40,597 bases of DNA from Actinomycetes bacterium (lineage in GTDB: Bacteria > Actinomycetota > Actinomycetes > Actinomycetales > Cellulomonadaceae). Where the stretch lies: NCBI GenBank assembly GCA_021793115.1, contig JAJYTJ010000012.1, positions 1 through 40,597 on the forward strand. Reading direction: 5' to 3'. Shown here piece by piece: positions 18,703 to 25,939 of this stretch (the first letter of the stretch is position 1; each line of letters opens with the position of its first letter). The notes below the pieces were generated by a model. That model worked only from the letters and a program-made list of their open reading frames with translations. It was not told the DNA's origin and ran no database searches. The translations under genes were made by a program, and so were the position numbers.

Positions 18703-18762
18703 GCAAGCACCGCGCTTGCCCCGCTGCCGCAATGCCTCACGTCCTGCGCCGGTGGGGCAAGC
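18703..18762 (-). promoter_or_regulatory. Cold-shock gene 5' leader with mutually exclusive hairpins
   Basis: In the minus-strand RNA the middle element GGGGCAAGC (18722-18714) can pair perfectly with upstream GCUUGCCCC (18762-18754; 9 bp, 31-nt loop), or through its GCAAGC with downstream GCUUGC (18708-18703; 6 bp, 5-nt loop). The two pairings exclude each other. The short hairpin lies 29 nt before the AUG, close to the ribosome-binding site. A further 7-bp stem (18797-18817) lies upstream. Conditional folding is inferred; the complementarity is seen directly. Confidence 0.65.
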
Positions 18763-18861
18763 CTGCCGGTCGAGCGTCCGCACGTCACTGCAACGCAGGC
18801 ATCCTCGCATGATGCCTGGTACCGCCGCCATTGTTTCGGAAGGCGCAAAGGTCCGCGAAGG

Positions 18862-18899
18862 CAACGATCCGGTAAACGACGACAACGATCCGATAAACG
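18862..18899. repeat. 17-bp direct repeat pair upstream of the cold-shock gene
   Basis: CAACGATCCGGTAAACG (18862-18878) and CAACGATCCGATAAACG (18883-18899) differ at one base and are 21 bp apart start to start, two helical turns. They are more AT-rich than their surroundings and lie between the PAC2 stop and the csp leader. A tandem operator or promoter element is likely; the binding factor is unknown. Confidence 0.75.
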
Positions 18900-18923
18900 C
18901 GCGCAGAGGCGTCCGTGGCCAGG

Positions 18924-19850
18924 TCAGCCCTCGTCCGGGCGCTGCTCGGCAAGGAATCGCTCGAACTCCGCTCCCAGCTCGTCCGCCGTGGGCAGGTCGG
19001 TCGCGGCCAGCAGACCCGCCCGCCCGATGCCCCGCGTGAAGGCGTCGTACTGCTCCTCGAGCGCCTGCACGAGCGACGCCACCTCGGGCGAGCCCGCCAC
19101 CTGCTCCTCGATCTGGCGTGACGCCTCCTGCGCCGCCCCCTCGAGCTCGCCGACCTTGAGCTCCAGCCCCGTCACGCGCTCGAGCCGGTGCAACGCCGCG
19201 ATCGCGGCCTGCGGGTATGTGGACTGCGCGAGGTAGTGCGGCACGTGCACCACGAACCCCATGGCGTCGTGACCCGACTGCCCCAGCCGCAGCTCGAGCA
19301 GCGTCTGGGCGGACGCGGGGACGCGCACCATGCCGAACCAGGACGGGATGTCGGCGACCAGGTCCGGGCGCGTCGCGTGCGCGGTCAACGTGATCGGCCG
19401 CGTGTGCGGCACCCCCATCGGCACGCCGTGGACCCCGATGGTGAGCGGCACCGAGAAGCGCTCGACGAGCTGCCGCACGGCCGCCACGTACCGCTCCCAC
19501 TGGACGTCCGGCTCGGTGCCGTGCAGCAGCAGGAAGGGCGTCCCGTCGGCGTCGTCCACCAGGTCCACGACCAGCTCCGGTTCCTCGTACTGCGTCCAGG
19601 TCGAGGCATCGAAGGTCATCATCGGTCGCCGCGAGCGGTAGTCGAGGAGCTGGTCGACGTCGAACGTCACGAGGCGACGCGCGCGCAGCTCGTCCACCAG
19701 GTGCTCGGCCACGATGTCGCCCGCGTGCCCCGCGTCGACGAACCCTCGCACCGCGTGCACCAGCACCGGCCCGGGGCCGCTGGCGGCGCGCTCGTCCAGC
19801 TCCGCCGCGACGTCGACGTCCACCTCGTAGATCTCCGCAGGATCCAGCAT
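18924..19850 (-). CDS. PAC2 family protein
   Basis: This 308-aa protein has the PAC2 (proteasome assembly chaperone-like) fold. Visible features are VLVHAVRGFVDAGHAG (about 29-44), LVTFDVDQLLDYRSRRP (about 60-76), GVHGVPMGVPHTRP and a C-terminal helical, acidic extension (ELEGAAQEASRQIEEQV onward). The family is widespread in actinobacteria, with or without a proteasome, and its role there is undefined. The ATG at 19850 follows GCGAGGGGCG. The longer open frame upstream crosses the helicase promoter and is rejected. It is divergent from the HelR/HelD-type gene. Confidence 0.9.
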   Translation of the reverse strand: MLDPAEIYEVDVDVAAELDERAASGPGPVLVHAVRGFVDAGHAGDIVAEHLVDELRARRLVTFDVDQLLDYRSRRPMMTFDASTWTQYEEPELVVDLVDDADGTPFLLLHGTEPDVQWERYVAAVRQLVERFSVPLTIGVHGVPMGVPHTRPITLTAHATRPDLVADIPSWFGMVRVPASAQTLLELRLGQSGHDAMGFVVHVPHYLAQSTYPQAAIAALHRLERVTGLELKVGELEGAAQEASRQIEEQVAGSPEVASLVQALEEQYDAFTRGIGRAGLLAATDLPTADELGAEFERFLAEQRPDEG

Positions 19851-19934
19851 CGCCCCTCGCCCTTCGTCGTCCTTCTCCCCCACCCAACCACCCGCGCGCG
19901 CCGACTCTTCCCGGACCTGGACGCATGCCCGGTA

Positions 19935-19961
19935 CGGAAGCCCCTTCCGGCGGCGGATAAT
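19935..19961 (+). promoter_or_regulatory. Promoter with palindrome before the HelR/HelD-type gene
   Basis: A near-consensus -10 GATAAT lies at 19956-19961. A perfect palindrome CGGAAG-CCC-CTTCCG (19935-19949) sits where the -35 would be, and no good -35 hexamer is visible. This looks like an activator- or repressor-dependent promoter with a leader of about 60 nt before the GTG at 20030. Confidence 0.5.
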
Positions 19962-20029
19962 GGACGGCCCGTTGTGCCCGGCCCACCGGGCGCGCACGCG
20001 GATCTCCGACCCGGACGGGGGCACTCCAG

Positions 20030-22270
20030 GTGGCAGGACGGCAGGAGGAGCTCGCGGACGAGCAGAAGGTGCTCGACGAGCTCTACACCCGCCTCGACAC
20101 GCTCCGCGCCCAGACGCGACGCCGGCTCGCCGACGTGCGGCGGGCCGGCCCGTCGGGGTCGCCGCAGAACCGCAGCGAGCGCGATGCGTTCGCCACGCTC
20201 TACGAGGACCGCGTCGCCGCCCTCGAGTCGGTCGAGGAACGGCTGGCCTTCGGCCGGCTCGACCTCGTCGACGGCGACCGGCGGTACGTCGGCCGCATCG
20301 GCCTGACCGACGAGGAGCAGGTGCCCCTGCTCACCGACTGGCGCGCGCCCGCGGCGCAGGCGTTCTACCGCGCCACCGCCGCTCACCCGGACGGCGTGGT
20401 CCGGCGCCGCCACCTGGTCACCTCCCGGCGCACCGTCACCGGCCTGGAGGACGAGCTGCTCGACCTCGAGCACGCCCGCGACGACGCGCTGGAGCACCTG
20501 TCCGGCGAGGGCGCCCTCCTCGCGTCGCTGGCGGCGCGGCGCACCGGCCGGATGGGCGACATCGTCGCGACGATCCAGGCCGAGCAAGACGCGATCATCC
20601 GCTCCGACCTGTCGGGTGCGCTCGTGGTGCAGGGCGGCCCGGGCACCGGCAAGACCGCCGTCGCCCTGCACCGCGCGGCCTACCTCCTGTACGCCCACCG
20701 CCGCGTGCTCGAGCGCTCCGGCGTGCTGCTCGTCGGCCCGAGCCGCACGTTCCTGCACTACATCGACCAGGTGCTGCCCTCGCTCGGCGAGAACGGCGTG
20801 GTGACGACGACGCTCGCCGAGCTCTACCCCGGGGTGGCGGCGCACGGCACGGAGAGCGACGAGGTGGCCGGCATCAAGGGCCGACCGCAGTGGGCCCAGA
20901 TCCTCGAGCGCGCCGTGCGCGCGCGCGAGCGCGTCCCGTCCGCGCCGGTCGACGTCCGCGTGGACGGCCGGACGCTCGTCATCCGGCCGCGTGACGTCGC
21001 GGCCGCGATCGCTCGGGCACGGCGCCAGCACCGCCCCCACAACCTCGCCCGCGCGGCGTTCGTGCGCGACATGCTCGGCCGCCTGGCCGACCAGTACGTC
21101 GAGCAGCTGACGTTCGGGGTCTCGCCCGATGACCGCAGCGAGGTGATCGAGGAGCTGCGGAGCACGCGCGAGATCCGGGTGGCCCTCAACCTCGCGTGGC
21201 TGCCGCTGACGCCCGAGGGCCTGGTGGGCGACCTGTTCGCCAAGCCGCACCGGCTCGCGGAGGCGGCACCGGAGCTGTCGGAGCGCGAGCGTGCCCTTCT
21301 CGCACGACCCAAGGGCGCGCCGTGGACGCCCGCGGACGTGCCCCTGCTCGACGAGGCCGCCGAGCTGCTCGGCGAGGACGACCAGGCGGCCCGCGCCCAG
21401 GCGCGCGCCGACGCCGAGCGGCGCGCGCAGGAGGTCGAGTACGCCCGCCAGGTGCTCGCGACGACGTGGGCCAGCGCCTTCGTCTCGGCCGACGCGCTCG
21501 CCGACCGGTTCGCCTCCGGCGGACGGGCGCTGACCACCGCCGAGCGCGCCGCGGTCGACCGGACGTGGACCTACGGGCACGTGGTGGTCGACGAGGCACA
21601 GGAGCTGTCCGCGATGGCCTGGCGCGCGCTGTTGCGCCGCGTGCCGACGCGCTCCCTGACGATCGTCGGCGACGTGGCGCAGACGTCCTCCGGCGCGGGC
21701 GCCCGCTCCTGGGCGGCGATGCTGGACCCCCTGCTGCGGGGGTCGTGGCGGCTCGCCGAGCTCACCGTCAACTACCGGACGCCTGCCAGCGTCGCGCGCG
21801 CGGCCTCGCGCGTCGCCGCAGCCGCCGGCCTGCCGGCCTCGCCCCTGACCTCGGCGCGGGACGTGCCGGACGCGCTCGTCGTCCACCGCGCTGCCGCCGA
21901 CGAGCTCGCCGACGTCGCCGCCGCGCGCGCGATCGCCGCGGCCACGACCGTGGTCGACGCGTCCGGTGCCGGGCGGGTGGCCCTCGTGGCCGCTCCCGAG
22001 CGGATCGGCGCCGTACGCCGTGCGCTCGCCGCGGCCGGACAGTCCACCGGGGTAGGCGCACCCGCCGACTCCGACGACGTCGACCTCGACGCACCGCTCG
22101 TGGTGCTCACGCCCGTCCAGGCCAAGGGGCTGGAGTTCGACGTCGTCGTGCTCGTCGAGCCTGCCGACCTCGCCCCCGGTGACCTGTACGTCGCCATGAC
22201 GCGCCCCACCGCGGCGCTGCACGTGGTCCACGCCGCGCCGCTGCCGGCCGGGCTGCGGCCGGAGCAGTAG
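20030..22270 (+). CDS. HelR/HelD-type RNA polymerase-recycling ATPase (UvrD/Rep superfamily)
   Basis: The 746-aa protein has an N-terminal coiled coil (about 1-40), the LLTDWRAPAAQAFYRATA segment (101-118) that is typical of HelD/HelR, Walker A GGPGTGKT (202-209), Walker B VVVDEAQELSAMAW and a C-terminal half with TPVQAKGLEFDVVVL and LYVAMTRPTAALHVVH. It lacks nuclease domains. Family members enter the RNA polymerase channels and eject stalled or drug-bound polymerase; HelR members confer rifamycin tolerance. I cannot separate HelR from housekeeping actinobacterial HelD by eye, so no symbol is given. The GTG start has only a weak G-rich site upstream. Confidence 0.85.
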   Translation: MAGRQEELADEQKVLDELYTRLDTLRAQTRRRLADVRRAGPSGSPQNRSERDAFATLYEDRVAALESVEERLAFGRLDLVDGDRRYVGRIGLTDEEQVPLLTDWRAPAAQAFYRATAAHPDGVVRRRHLVTSRRTVTGLEDELLDLEHARDDALEHLSGEGALLASLAARRTGRMGDIVATIQAEQDAIIRSDLSGALVVQGGPGTGKTAVALHRAAYLLYAHRRVLERSGVLLVGPSRTFLHYIDQVLPSLGENGVVTTTLAELYPGVAAHGTESDEVAGIKGRPQWAQILERAVRARERVPSAPVDVRVDGRTLVIRPRDVAAAIARARRQHRPHNLARAAFVRDMLGRLADQYVEQLTFGVSPDDRSEVIEELRSTREIRVALNLAWLPLTPEGLVGDLFAKPHRLAEAAPELSERERALLARPKGAPWTPADVPLLDEAAELLGEDDQAARAQARADAERRAQEVEYARQVLATTWASAFVSADALADRFASGGRALTTAERAAVDRTWTYGHVVVDEAQELSAMAWRALLRRVPTRSLTIVGDVAQTSSGAGARSWAAMLDPLLRGSWRLAELTVNYRTPASVARAASRVAAAAGLPASPLTSARDVPDALVVHRAAADELADVAAARAIAAATTVVDASGAGRVALVAAPERIGAVRRALAAAGQSTGVGAPADSDDVDLDAPLVVLTPVQAKGLEFDVVVLVEPADLAPGDLYVAMTRPTAALHVVHAAPLPAGLRPEQ

Positions 22271-22334
22271 ACGCCGGAAGTCCGCTGGGCGGGACGGATT
22301 CGGTCCGACCGCCGGACAGGCGCACCATAGGGGC

Positions 22335-23534
22335 GTGCCCAAGGCTCTCCTTCTCGAGAACATCCACCCCCTCGGCCGTCAGATCCTCGAGTCCACCGGG
22401 TTCGAGGTGATCGCCCGCTCCGGGGCCCTCGACGAGCACGAGCTCATCGAGGCTCTCGACGGCGTCAGCCTGCTCGGCATCCGGTCGAAGACCCAGGTCA
22501 CCGCCACGGTGCTCGAGGCGGCGCACGACCTGCTGGCGGTCGGGGCCTTCTGCATCGGCACCAACCAGATCGACCTGCGCACGGCGGCCGCGCGTGGCAT
22601 CGCCGTGTTCAACGCGCCGTTCTCCAACACGCGTTCCGTGGTCGAGGTGGCGATCGCCGACATCATCGCCCTCACGCGCCGGCTCACCGAGTTCGACAAG
22701 CAGATGCACGCCGGCGTGTGGAACAAGTCCGCCTCCGGCTCGCACGAGGTGCGCGGACGCACGCTCGGCATCGTCGGCTACGGCAACATCGGCACCCAGC
22801 TGTCCGTGCTGGCCGAGAACCTCGGCATGTCGGTCGTCTTCTACGACACCGCCGAGCGGCTCGCGCTCGGCAACGCCCGTCGCATGCACTCGCTCGACGA
22901 GCTGCTCGACGCGGCCGACATCGTCACGCTCCACGTCGACGGGCGCGCCGGCAACGCCGGACTCTTCGGGGCCAAGCAGTTCGCCCGGATGCGTCCCGGC
23001 GCGATCTTCCTCAACCTCTCCCGCGGTTTCGTCGTGGACTACGCCGCGCTGGCGGAGGCGATCGCCGCGGGCCAGATCTCGGGCGCCGCGGTGGACGTGT
23101 TCGCAACCGAGCCGAAGCGCAACGGCGACCCCTTCGACTCCGAGCTGCGCGGCCTGCCGAACGTCATCCTCACGCCGCACGTCGGCGGCTCCACCGAGGA
23201 GGCCCAGGAGGCGATCGGCCAGTTCGTCTCGCACAAGGTCCGGGACTACCTCGCGACCGGCTCGACCACCCTGTCGGTCAACCTGCCGAACGTCGCGCTC
23301 GAGGCCATCCCGGACGTGCACCGGTTCGCCTACCTGCACCGCAACGTCCCCGGCGTGCTCGCGGCGGTCAACGCGACGCTCGCCGAGCACGGCGTCAACA
23401 TCGAGGGTCAGCTGCTCGCGACCCGCGGCGAGATCGGCTACGTCGTCACGGATGCCGGCTCCGCCGTCTCGGACGACGTCGTGGCCGCGCTCGGCGCGCG
23501 TCCCGAGTCGGTGCGGCTGCGCGTCCTGTCCTAG
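22335..23534 (+). CDS. serA: D-3-phosphoglycerate dehydrogenase SerA (short, E. coli-like type)
   Basis: SerA oxidises 3-phosphoglycerate to 3-phosphohydroxypyruvate, the first step of serine synthesis. The 399-aa product has the 2-hydroxyacid dehydrogenase layout: FCIGTNQIDL (72-81), NAD-binding GIVGYGNIG (145-153), LSRGFVVD, the AVDVFATEP motif and LTPHVGGSTEEAQ with the catalytic His. A C-terminal ACT domain (about 325-399) is expected to sense serine. At about 400 residues it is the short form, without the intervening domain of the longer form known from mycobacteria. It stands alone between the HelR-type gene and a convergent DUF5302 gene. Confidence 0.95.
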   Translation: MPKALLLENIHPLGRQILESTGFEVIARSGALDEHELIEALDGVSLLGIRSKTQVTATVLEAAHDLLAVGAFCIGTNQIDLRTAAARGIAVFNAPFSNTRSVVEVAIADIIALTRRLTEFDKQMHAGVWNKSASGSHEVRGRTLGIVGYGNIGTQLSVLAENLGMSVVFYDTAERLALGNARRMHSLDELLDAADIVTLHVDGRAGNAGLFGAKQFARMRPGAIFLNLSRGFVVDYAALAEAIAAGQISGAAVDVFATEPKRNGDPFDSELRGLPNVILTPHVGGSTEEAQEAIGQFVSHKVRDYLATGSTTLSVNLPNVALEAIPDVHRFAYLHRNVPGVLAAVNATLAEHGVNIEGQLLATRGEIGYVVTDAGSAVSDDVVAALGARPESVRLRVLS

Positions 23535-23570
23535 TCCCGGGGCCCCCGAGTCTCGACGGGCACCCGTGCC

Positions 23571-23603
23571 CCGCCGCCACCACCCTTGTGGTGGTGGCGG
23601 CGG
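23571..23603. terminator. Strong GC hairpin between convergent serA and DUF5302
   Basis: A perfect 14-bp stem, CCGCCGCCACCACC (23571-23584) with GGTGGTGGCGGCGG (23590-23603), encloses a 5-nt loop. No U-tract is present, as is common for hairpins at the ends of high-GC actinobacterial genes. It is likely to serve both directions. Confidence 0.75.
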
Positions 23604-23625
23604 CGGCGCGGGCGGGTAGCGCTCG

Positions 23626-23826
23626 TCAGGCCGAGCCAGACTTGCGCTGGAAGCGACGCTGCGTCGGGCCGCTCGTCTCCGAGCCGTGGACCGCGGCGGT
23701 GCCGTTCGCGCCACCGGCCGTCCGGTGCTGCGCCGACTTCTTGCGCTCGAGCGCCTCGCGGAACCGTGCCTTGGCGTCCTCGCTCACAGCGGGGCGGGGG
23801 TTCTCGTCGTCCTCACCGGCGGCCAT
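23626..23826 (-). CDS. DUF5302 domain-containing small protein
   Basis: This is a 66-aa hydrophilic protein of the small actinobacterial DUF5302 family: SEDAKARFREALERKKSAQH in the first half, then a low-complexity Ala/Gly/Thr linker and a basic QRRFQRKSGSA end. Function is unknown. It is too short and charged for membrane insertion. Two adjacent ATGs (23829 and 23826) follow AAGGAG. The second has the better spacing, giving MAAGEDDENPR. It may be co-transcribed with nrdR, 128 nt upstream, but the longer gap leaves room for its own promoter. Confidence 0.82.
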   Translation of the reverse strand: MAAGEDDENPRPAVSEDAKARFREALERKKSAQHRTAGGANGTAAVHGSETSGPTQRRFQRKSGSA

Positions 23827-23957
23827 CATGTCTCCTTCACGTCGGGTCACGCCCCAGCCTGTCCTACCTGCGCTCCCCGCGCCAACACGCCGACCGGCGC
23901 CAGCTGGCTCAGGACACGCCGAGCGCGCCCGGCGCGCAGCGCCGCCCGGGCACGTCG

Positions 23958-24476
23958 CTACTGCACCGCACCGTCCGCGGCGTCCGCGGCCAGCGCCGCG
24001 CCGTCGCCGTCCTCCTGCTCGCCCGGGCCGGGATGCGCCGAGCGCAGCAGCGTGATCGCGGCCTCGAAGTCCTCCAGCGAGCTGAACCCCTGGTATACGG
24101 ACGCGAACCGTAGGTAGGCGACCTCGTCGAGCTCGCGCAGCGGCCCGAGGATCGCCAGCCCGATCTCGTACGAGTCGATCTCCGCCTGACCGGAGGCCCG
24201 CAGCGTCTCCTCGACACCCTGGGCGAGCAGTGCCAGGGCGTCCTCCGTGACGGGACGGCCCTGGCATGCCTTGCGCAGGCCGCCGACCACCTTCTCGCGG
24301 CTGAACGGCTCGATGACGCCCGAGCGCTTCAGCACGGACAGGCTGGTGGTCTCCAGCGTGGTGAACCGCCGGCCGCAGCTCGGGCACTGCCGGCGCCGCC
24401 GGATCGACGAGCCGTCGTCGGACGTGCGGGAGTCGACGACCCTCGAGTCGGGGTGGCGGCAGAACGGGCAGTGCAC
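23958..24476 (-). CDS. nrdR: Transcriptional repressor NrdR
   Basis: NrdR is a nucleotide-sensing repressor of ribonucleotide reductase genes. The 172-aa product has the N-terminal zinc ribbon (C3, C6, C31, C34 in HCPFCRH and [11 protein letters not shown]) and the ATP-cone domain (about 49-139; [16 protein letters not shown] opening). The C-terminal Ala/Asp/Glu-rich tail (about 150-172) is longer than in many homologues. The GTG at 24476 gives the canonical M-H-C-P-F-C start. The 5' extension would only add Arg-rich shadow. It has its own promoter (24536-24564), but is also downstream of the SOS-linked LysM gene. Confidence 0.95.
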   Translation of the reverse strand: MHCPFCRHPDSRVVDSRTSDDGSSIRRRRQCPSCGRRFTTLETTSLSVLKRSGVIEPFSREKVVGGLRKACQGRPVTEDALALLAQGVEETLRASGQAEIDSYEIGLAILGPLRELDEVAYLRFASVYQGFSSLEDFEAAITLLRSAHPGPGEQEDGDGAALAADAADGAVQ

Positions 24477-24535
24477 AGAACGTCCTCTCGCCGGAGCTCG
24501 ACGCTCGCGCACACGACGGCACGCGAACCCCAGGG

Positions 24536-24564
24536 ACGCTAGGGGACGGCCCGATCGGACGCAA
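24536..24564 (-). promoter_or_regulatory. Putative nrdR promoter
   Basis: On the minus strand -35 TTGCGT (24564-24559), a 17-bp spacer and -10 TAGCGT (24541-24536) stand about 60 nt before the nrdR GTG, in the 93-nt gap after the LysM gene. I see no obvious NrdR-box pair overlapping it. Confidence 0.5.
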
Positions 24565-24569
24565 GCGCG

Positions 24570-24935
24570 TCAACCCGCCAGCGGTAGCACAATCTGCTCA
24601 CCCGCGACGAGCGACGCCGAGCTCATGTTGTTGAGGACCTCGATCCGCTGCACCACGTCCCGCAGGTCCTCCCCCGGGCGCGCGATGCCCGAGGCGATCC
24701 GCCACAGCGTGTCCCCGGGCGCCACGACGTAGCGCTGCACCTCGGGCGCGCTCACCGGTCCCGCGGCCGCGGCGCGCGTGGCGACGAACATGCCGCCGAG
24801 CGCGACGAGGAGCCCGACGAGCACGAGCACGACGCGGCCACGACGCGTGAGGTGCAGCGGCGCCGGGTGCCGGCGCGGCGCAGGTCCCGTCCGCACCCGG
24901 ACACCGTGGCTGGCGACGAGCGTGAGCGTGGTCAT
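24570..24935 (-). CDS. LysM membrane protein, candidate SOS cell-division inhibitor (YneA-like)
   Basis: This 121-aa protein has a basic cytoplasmic N-terminus (1-33), one transmembrane helix (about 34-53) and a LysM peptidoglycan-binding domain outside the membrane (about 68-118; YVVAPGDTLWRIASGIA). Architecture and position, divergent from lexA, match YneA of Bacillus and similar SOS-induced division inhibitors in Gram-positives. Inhibition of division is inferred. The ATG at 24935 follows GGGAGG. The longer open frame upstream reaches into the LexA-box region and is rejected. A LexA-like box (24995-25010) lies 59 nt upstream of the start. Confidence 0.85.
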   Translation of the reverse strand: MTTLTLVASHGVRVRTGPAPRRHPAPLHLTRRGRVVLVLVGLLVALGGMFVATRAAAAGPVSAPEVQRYVVAPGDTLWRIASGIARPGEDLRDVVQRIEVLNNMSSASLVAGEQIVLPLAG

Positions 24936-24994
24936 GACTGCCTCCCGATCCCGGCGCCCCTCGACCGGCGGCATGTCGGTCGAACAGGCGTACG

Positions 24995-25010
24995 TCGAAC
25001 GCACGTACGA
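24995..25010 (-). promoter_or_regulatory. LexA-like box on the LysM-gene side
   Basis: TCGAACGCACGTACGA matches TCGAAC-N4-GTTCGA at all but one position. It lies between the LysM start (24935) and the lexA box, so it probably controls the divergent LysM gene. Confidence 0.68.
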
Positions 25011-25047
25011 TGTCTATCAGATCGGACCGACACGAGTCGAGACACGA

Positions 25048-25088
25048 TCGAACAATTGTTTGATCCGGCGTGTCGTCGGCCCTAGGCT
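25048..25088 (+). promoter_or_regulatory. lexA promoter with LexA box
   Basis: The LexA box TCGAACAATTGTTTGA (25048-25063; one mismatch) overlaps the -35 TTGATC (25060-25065). A 17-bp spacer leads to -10 TAGGCT (25083-25088). The leader is about 85 nt before the lexA ATG. This is a standard autoregulated SOS promoter. Confidence 0.88.
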
Positions 25089-25180
25089 GGCGGCACACGC
25101 ACAGCGCACCACGCACCACTGACACGGCCCGCCGCCGGCGGGACGAGGGAGCCGGGGTCGCCGGCCTGGGGGAAGGACAG

Positions 25181-25936
25181 ATGGTGACGGACACGCGACG
25201 GACCGCGGACGACGGGGCGCTCGCCTCGGTGCACGAGCTGCCCGACGGCGCCCCCGACGGTGACGGCCTGACCGCGCGCCAGCGGCTGGTGCTGCAGACC
25301 ATCCGCGCGTCCGTGGAGCAGCGCGGCTACCCGCCGAGCATGCGCGAGATCGGCCAGGCGGTGGGTCTCACGAGCCCGTCCAGCGTCAAGCACCAGCTGG
25401 GCGTGCTGGAGAAGAAGGGCTACCTGCGGCGCGACCCGATGAAGCCGCGCGCCATGGAAGTCGTTCATCCCGACGACGCGCGGACGGTCGGCACGCTCGC
25501 GGGCGCCGCGGACTGGGCCGCCGGCATCGAGCCCGACGCCCCGGACTACGAGCGGACGCCGGCCGCCACCTACGTCCCCGTCGTCGGCCGGATCGCGGCC
25601 GGCGGACCGATCCTCGCCGAGCAGGTGGTGGAGGACGTGTTCCCCCTGCCGCGCCAGCTCGTCGGCGACGGCGAGCTCTTCCTGCTGCGGGTCCGCGGCG
25701 ACTCGATGGTGGAGGCCGCCATCTGCGACGGCGACTGGGTGGTGGTACGGCGGCAGCAGGTCGCCGAGAACGGCGAGATCGTCGCGGCGATGATCGAGGG
25801 CGAGGCGACTGTCAAGACGCTGCGCCGCGCCGACGGGCACGTGTGGCTCATGCCCCAGAACCGCGCCTACTCCCCCATCGACGGCGACTCCGCGACCATC
25901 CTCGGTCGCGTCGTCAGCGTGCTGCGCAGCCTGTAA
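25181..25936 (+). CDS. lexA: SOS response repressor LexA
   Basis: LexA represses DNA-damage genes until RecA filaments trigger its self-cleavage. The 251-aa protein has an N-terminal winged helix (about 31-95; [15 protein letters not shown], then [20 protein letters not shown]), a linker and an S24 peptidase domain. The cleavage bond is A140-G141 (GRIAAGGPI), catalytic Ser175 ([10 protein letters not shown]) and Lys212 (GEATVKTLR). The ATG at 25181 follows GGGGGAAGGACAG. The upstream extension overlaps the promoter and is rejected. Its likely targets within this window are itself, the LysM gene and HEPN-dinB. Confidence 0.97.
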   Translation: MVTDTRRTADDGALASVHELPDGAPDGDGLTARQRLVLQTIRASVEQRGYPPSMREIGQAVGLTSPSSVKHQLGVLEKKGYLRRDPMKPRAMEVVHPDDARTVGTLAGAADWAAGIEPDAPDYERTPAATYVPVVGRIAAGGPILAEQVVEDVFPLPRQLVGDGELFLLRVRGDSMVEAAICDGDWVVVRRQQVAENGEIVAAMIEGEATVKTLRRADGHVWLMPQNRAYSPIDGDSATILGRVVSVLRSL

Positions 25937-25939
25937 CGG

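Noticed and set aside
24980..24995. Third LexA-like site TCGAACAGGCGTACGT
   Set aside because: Only the left half-site matches. The right half has three mismatches, and the next box, which starts at its last base, fits much better.
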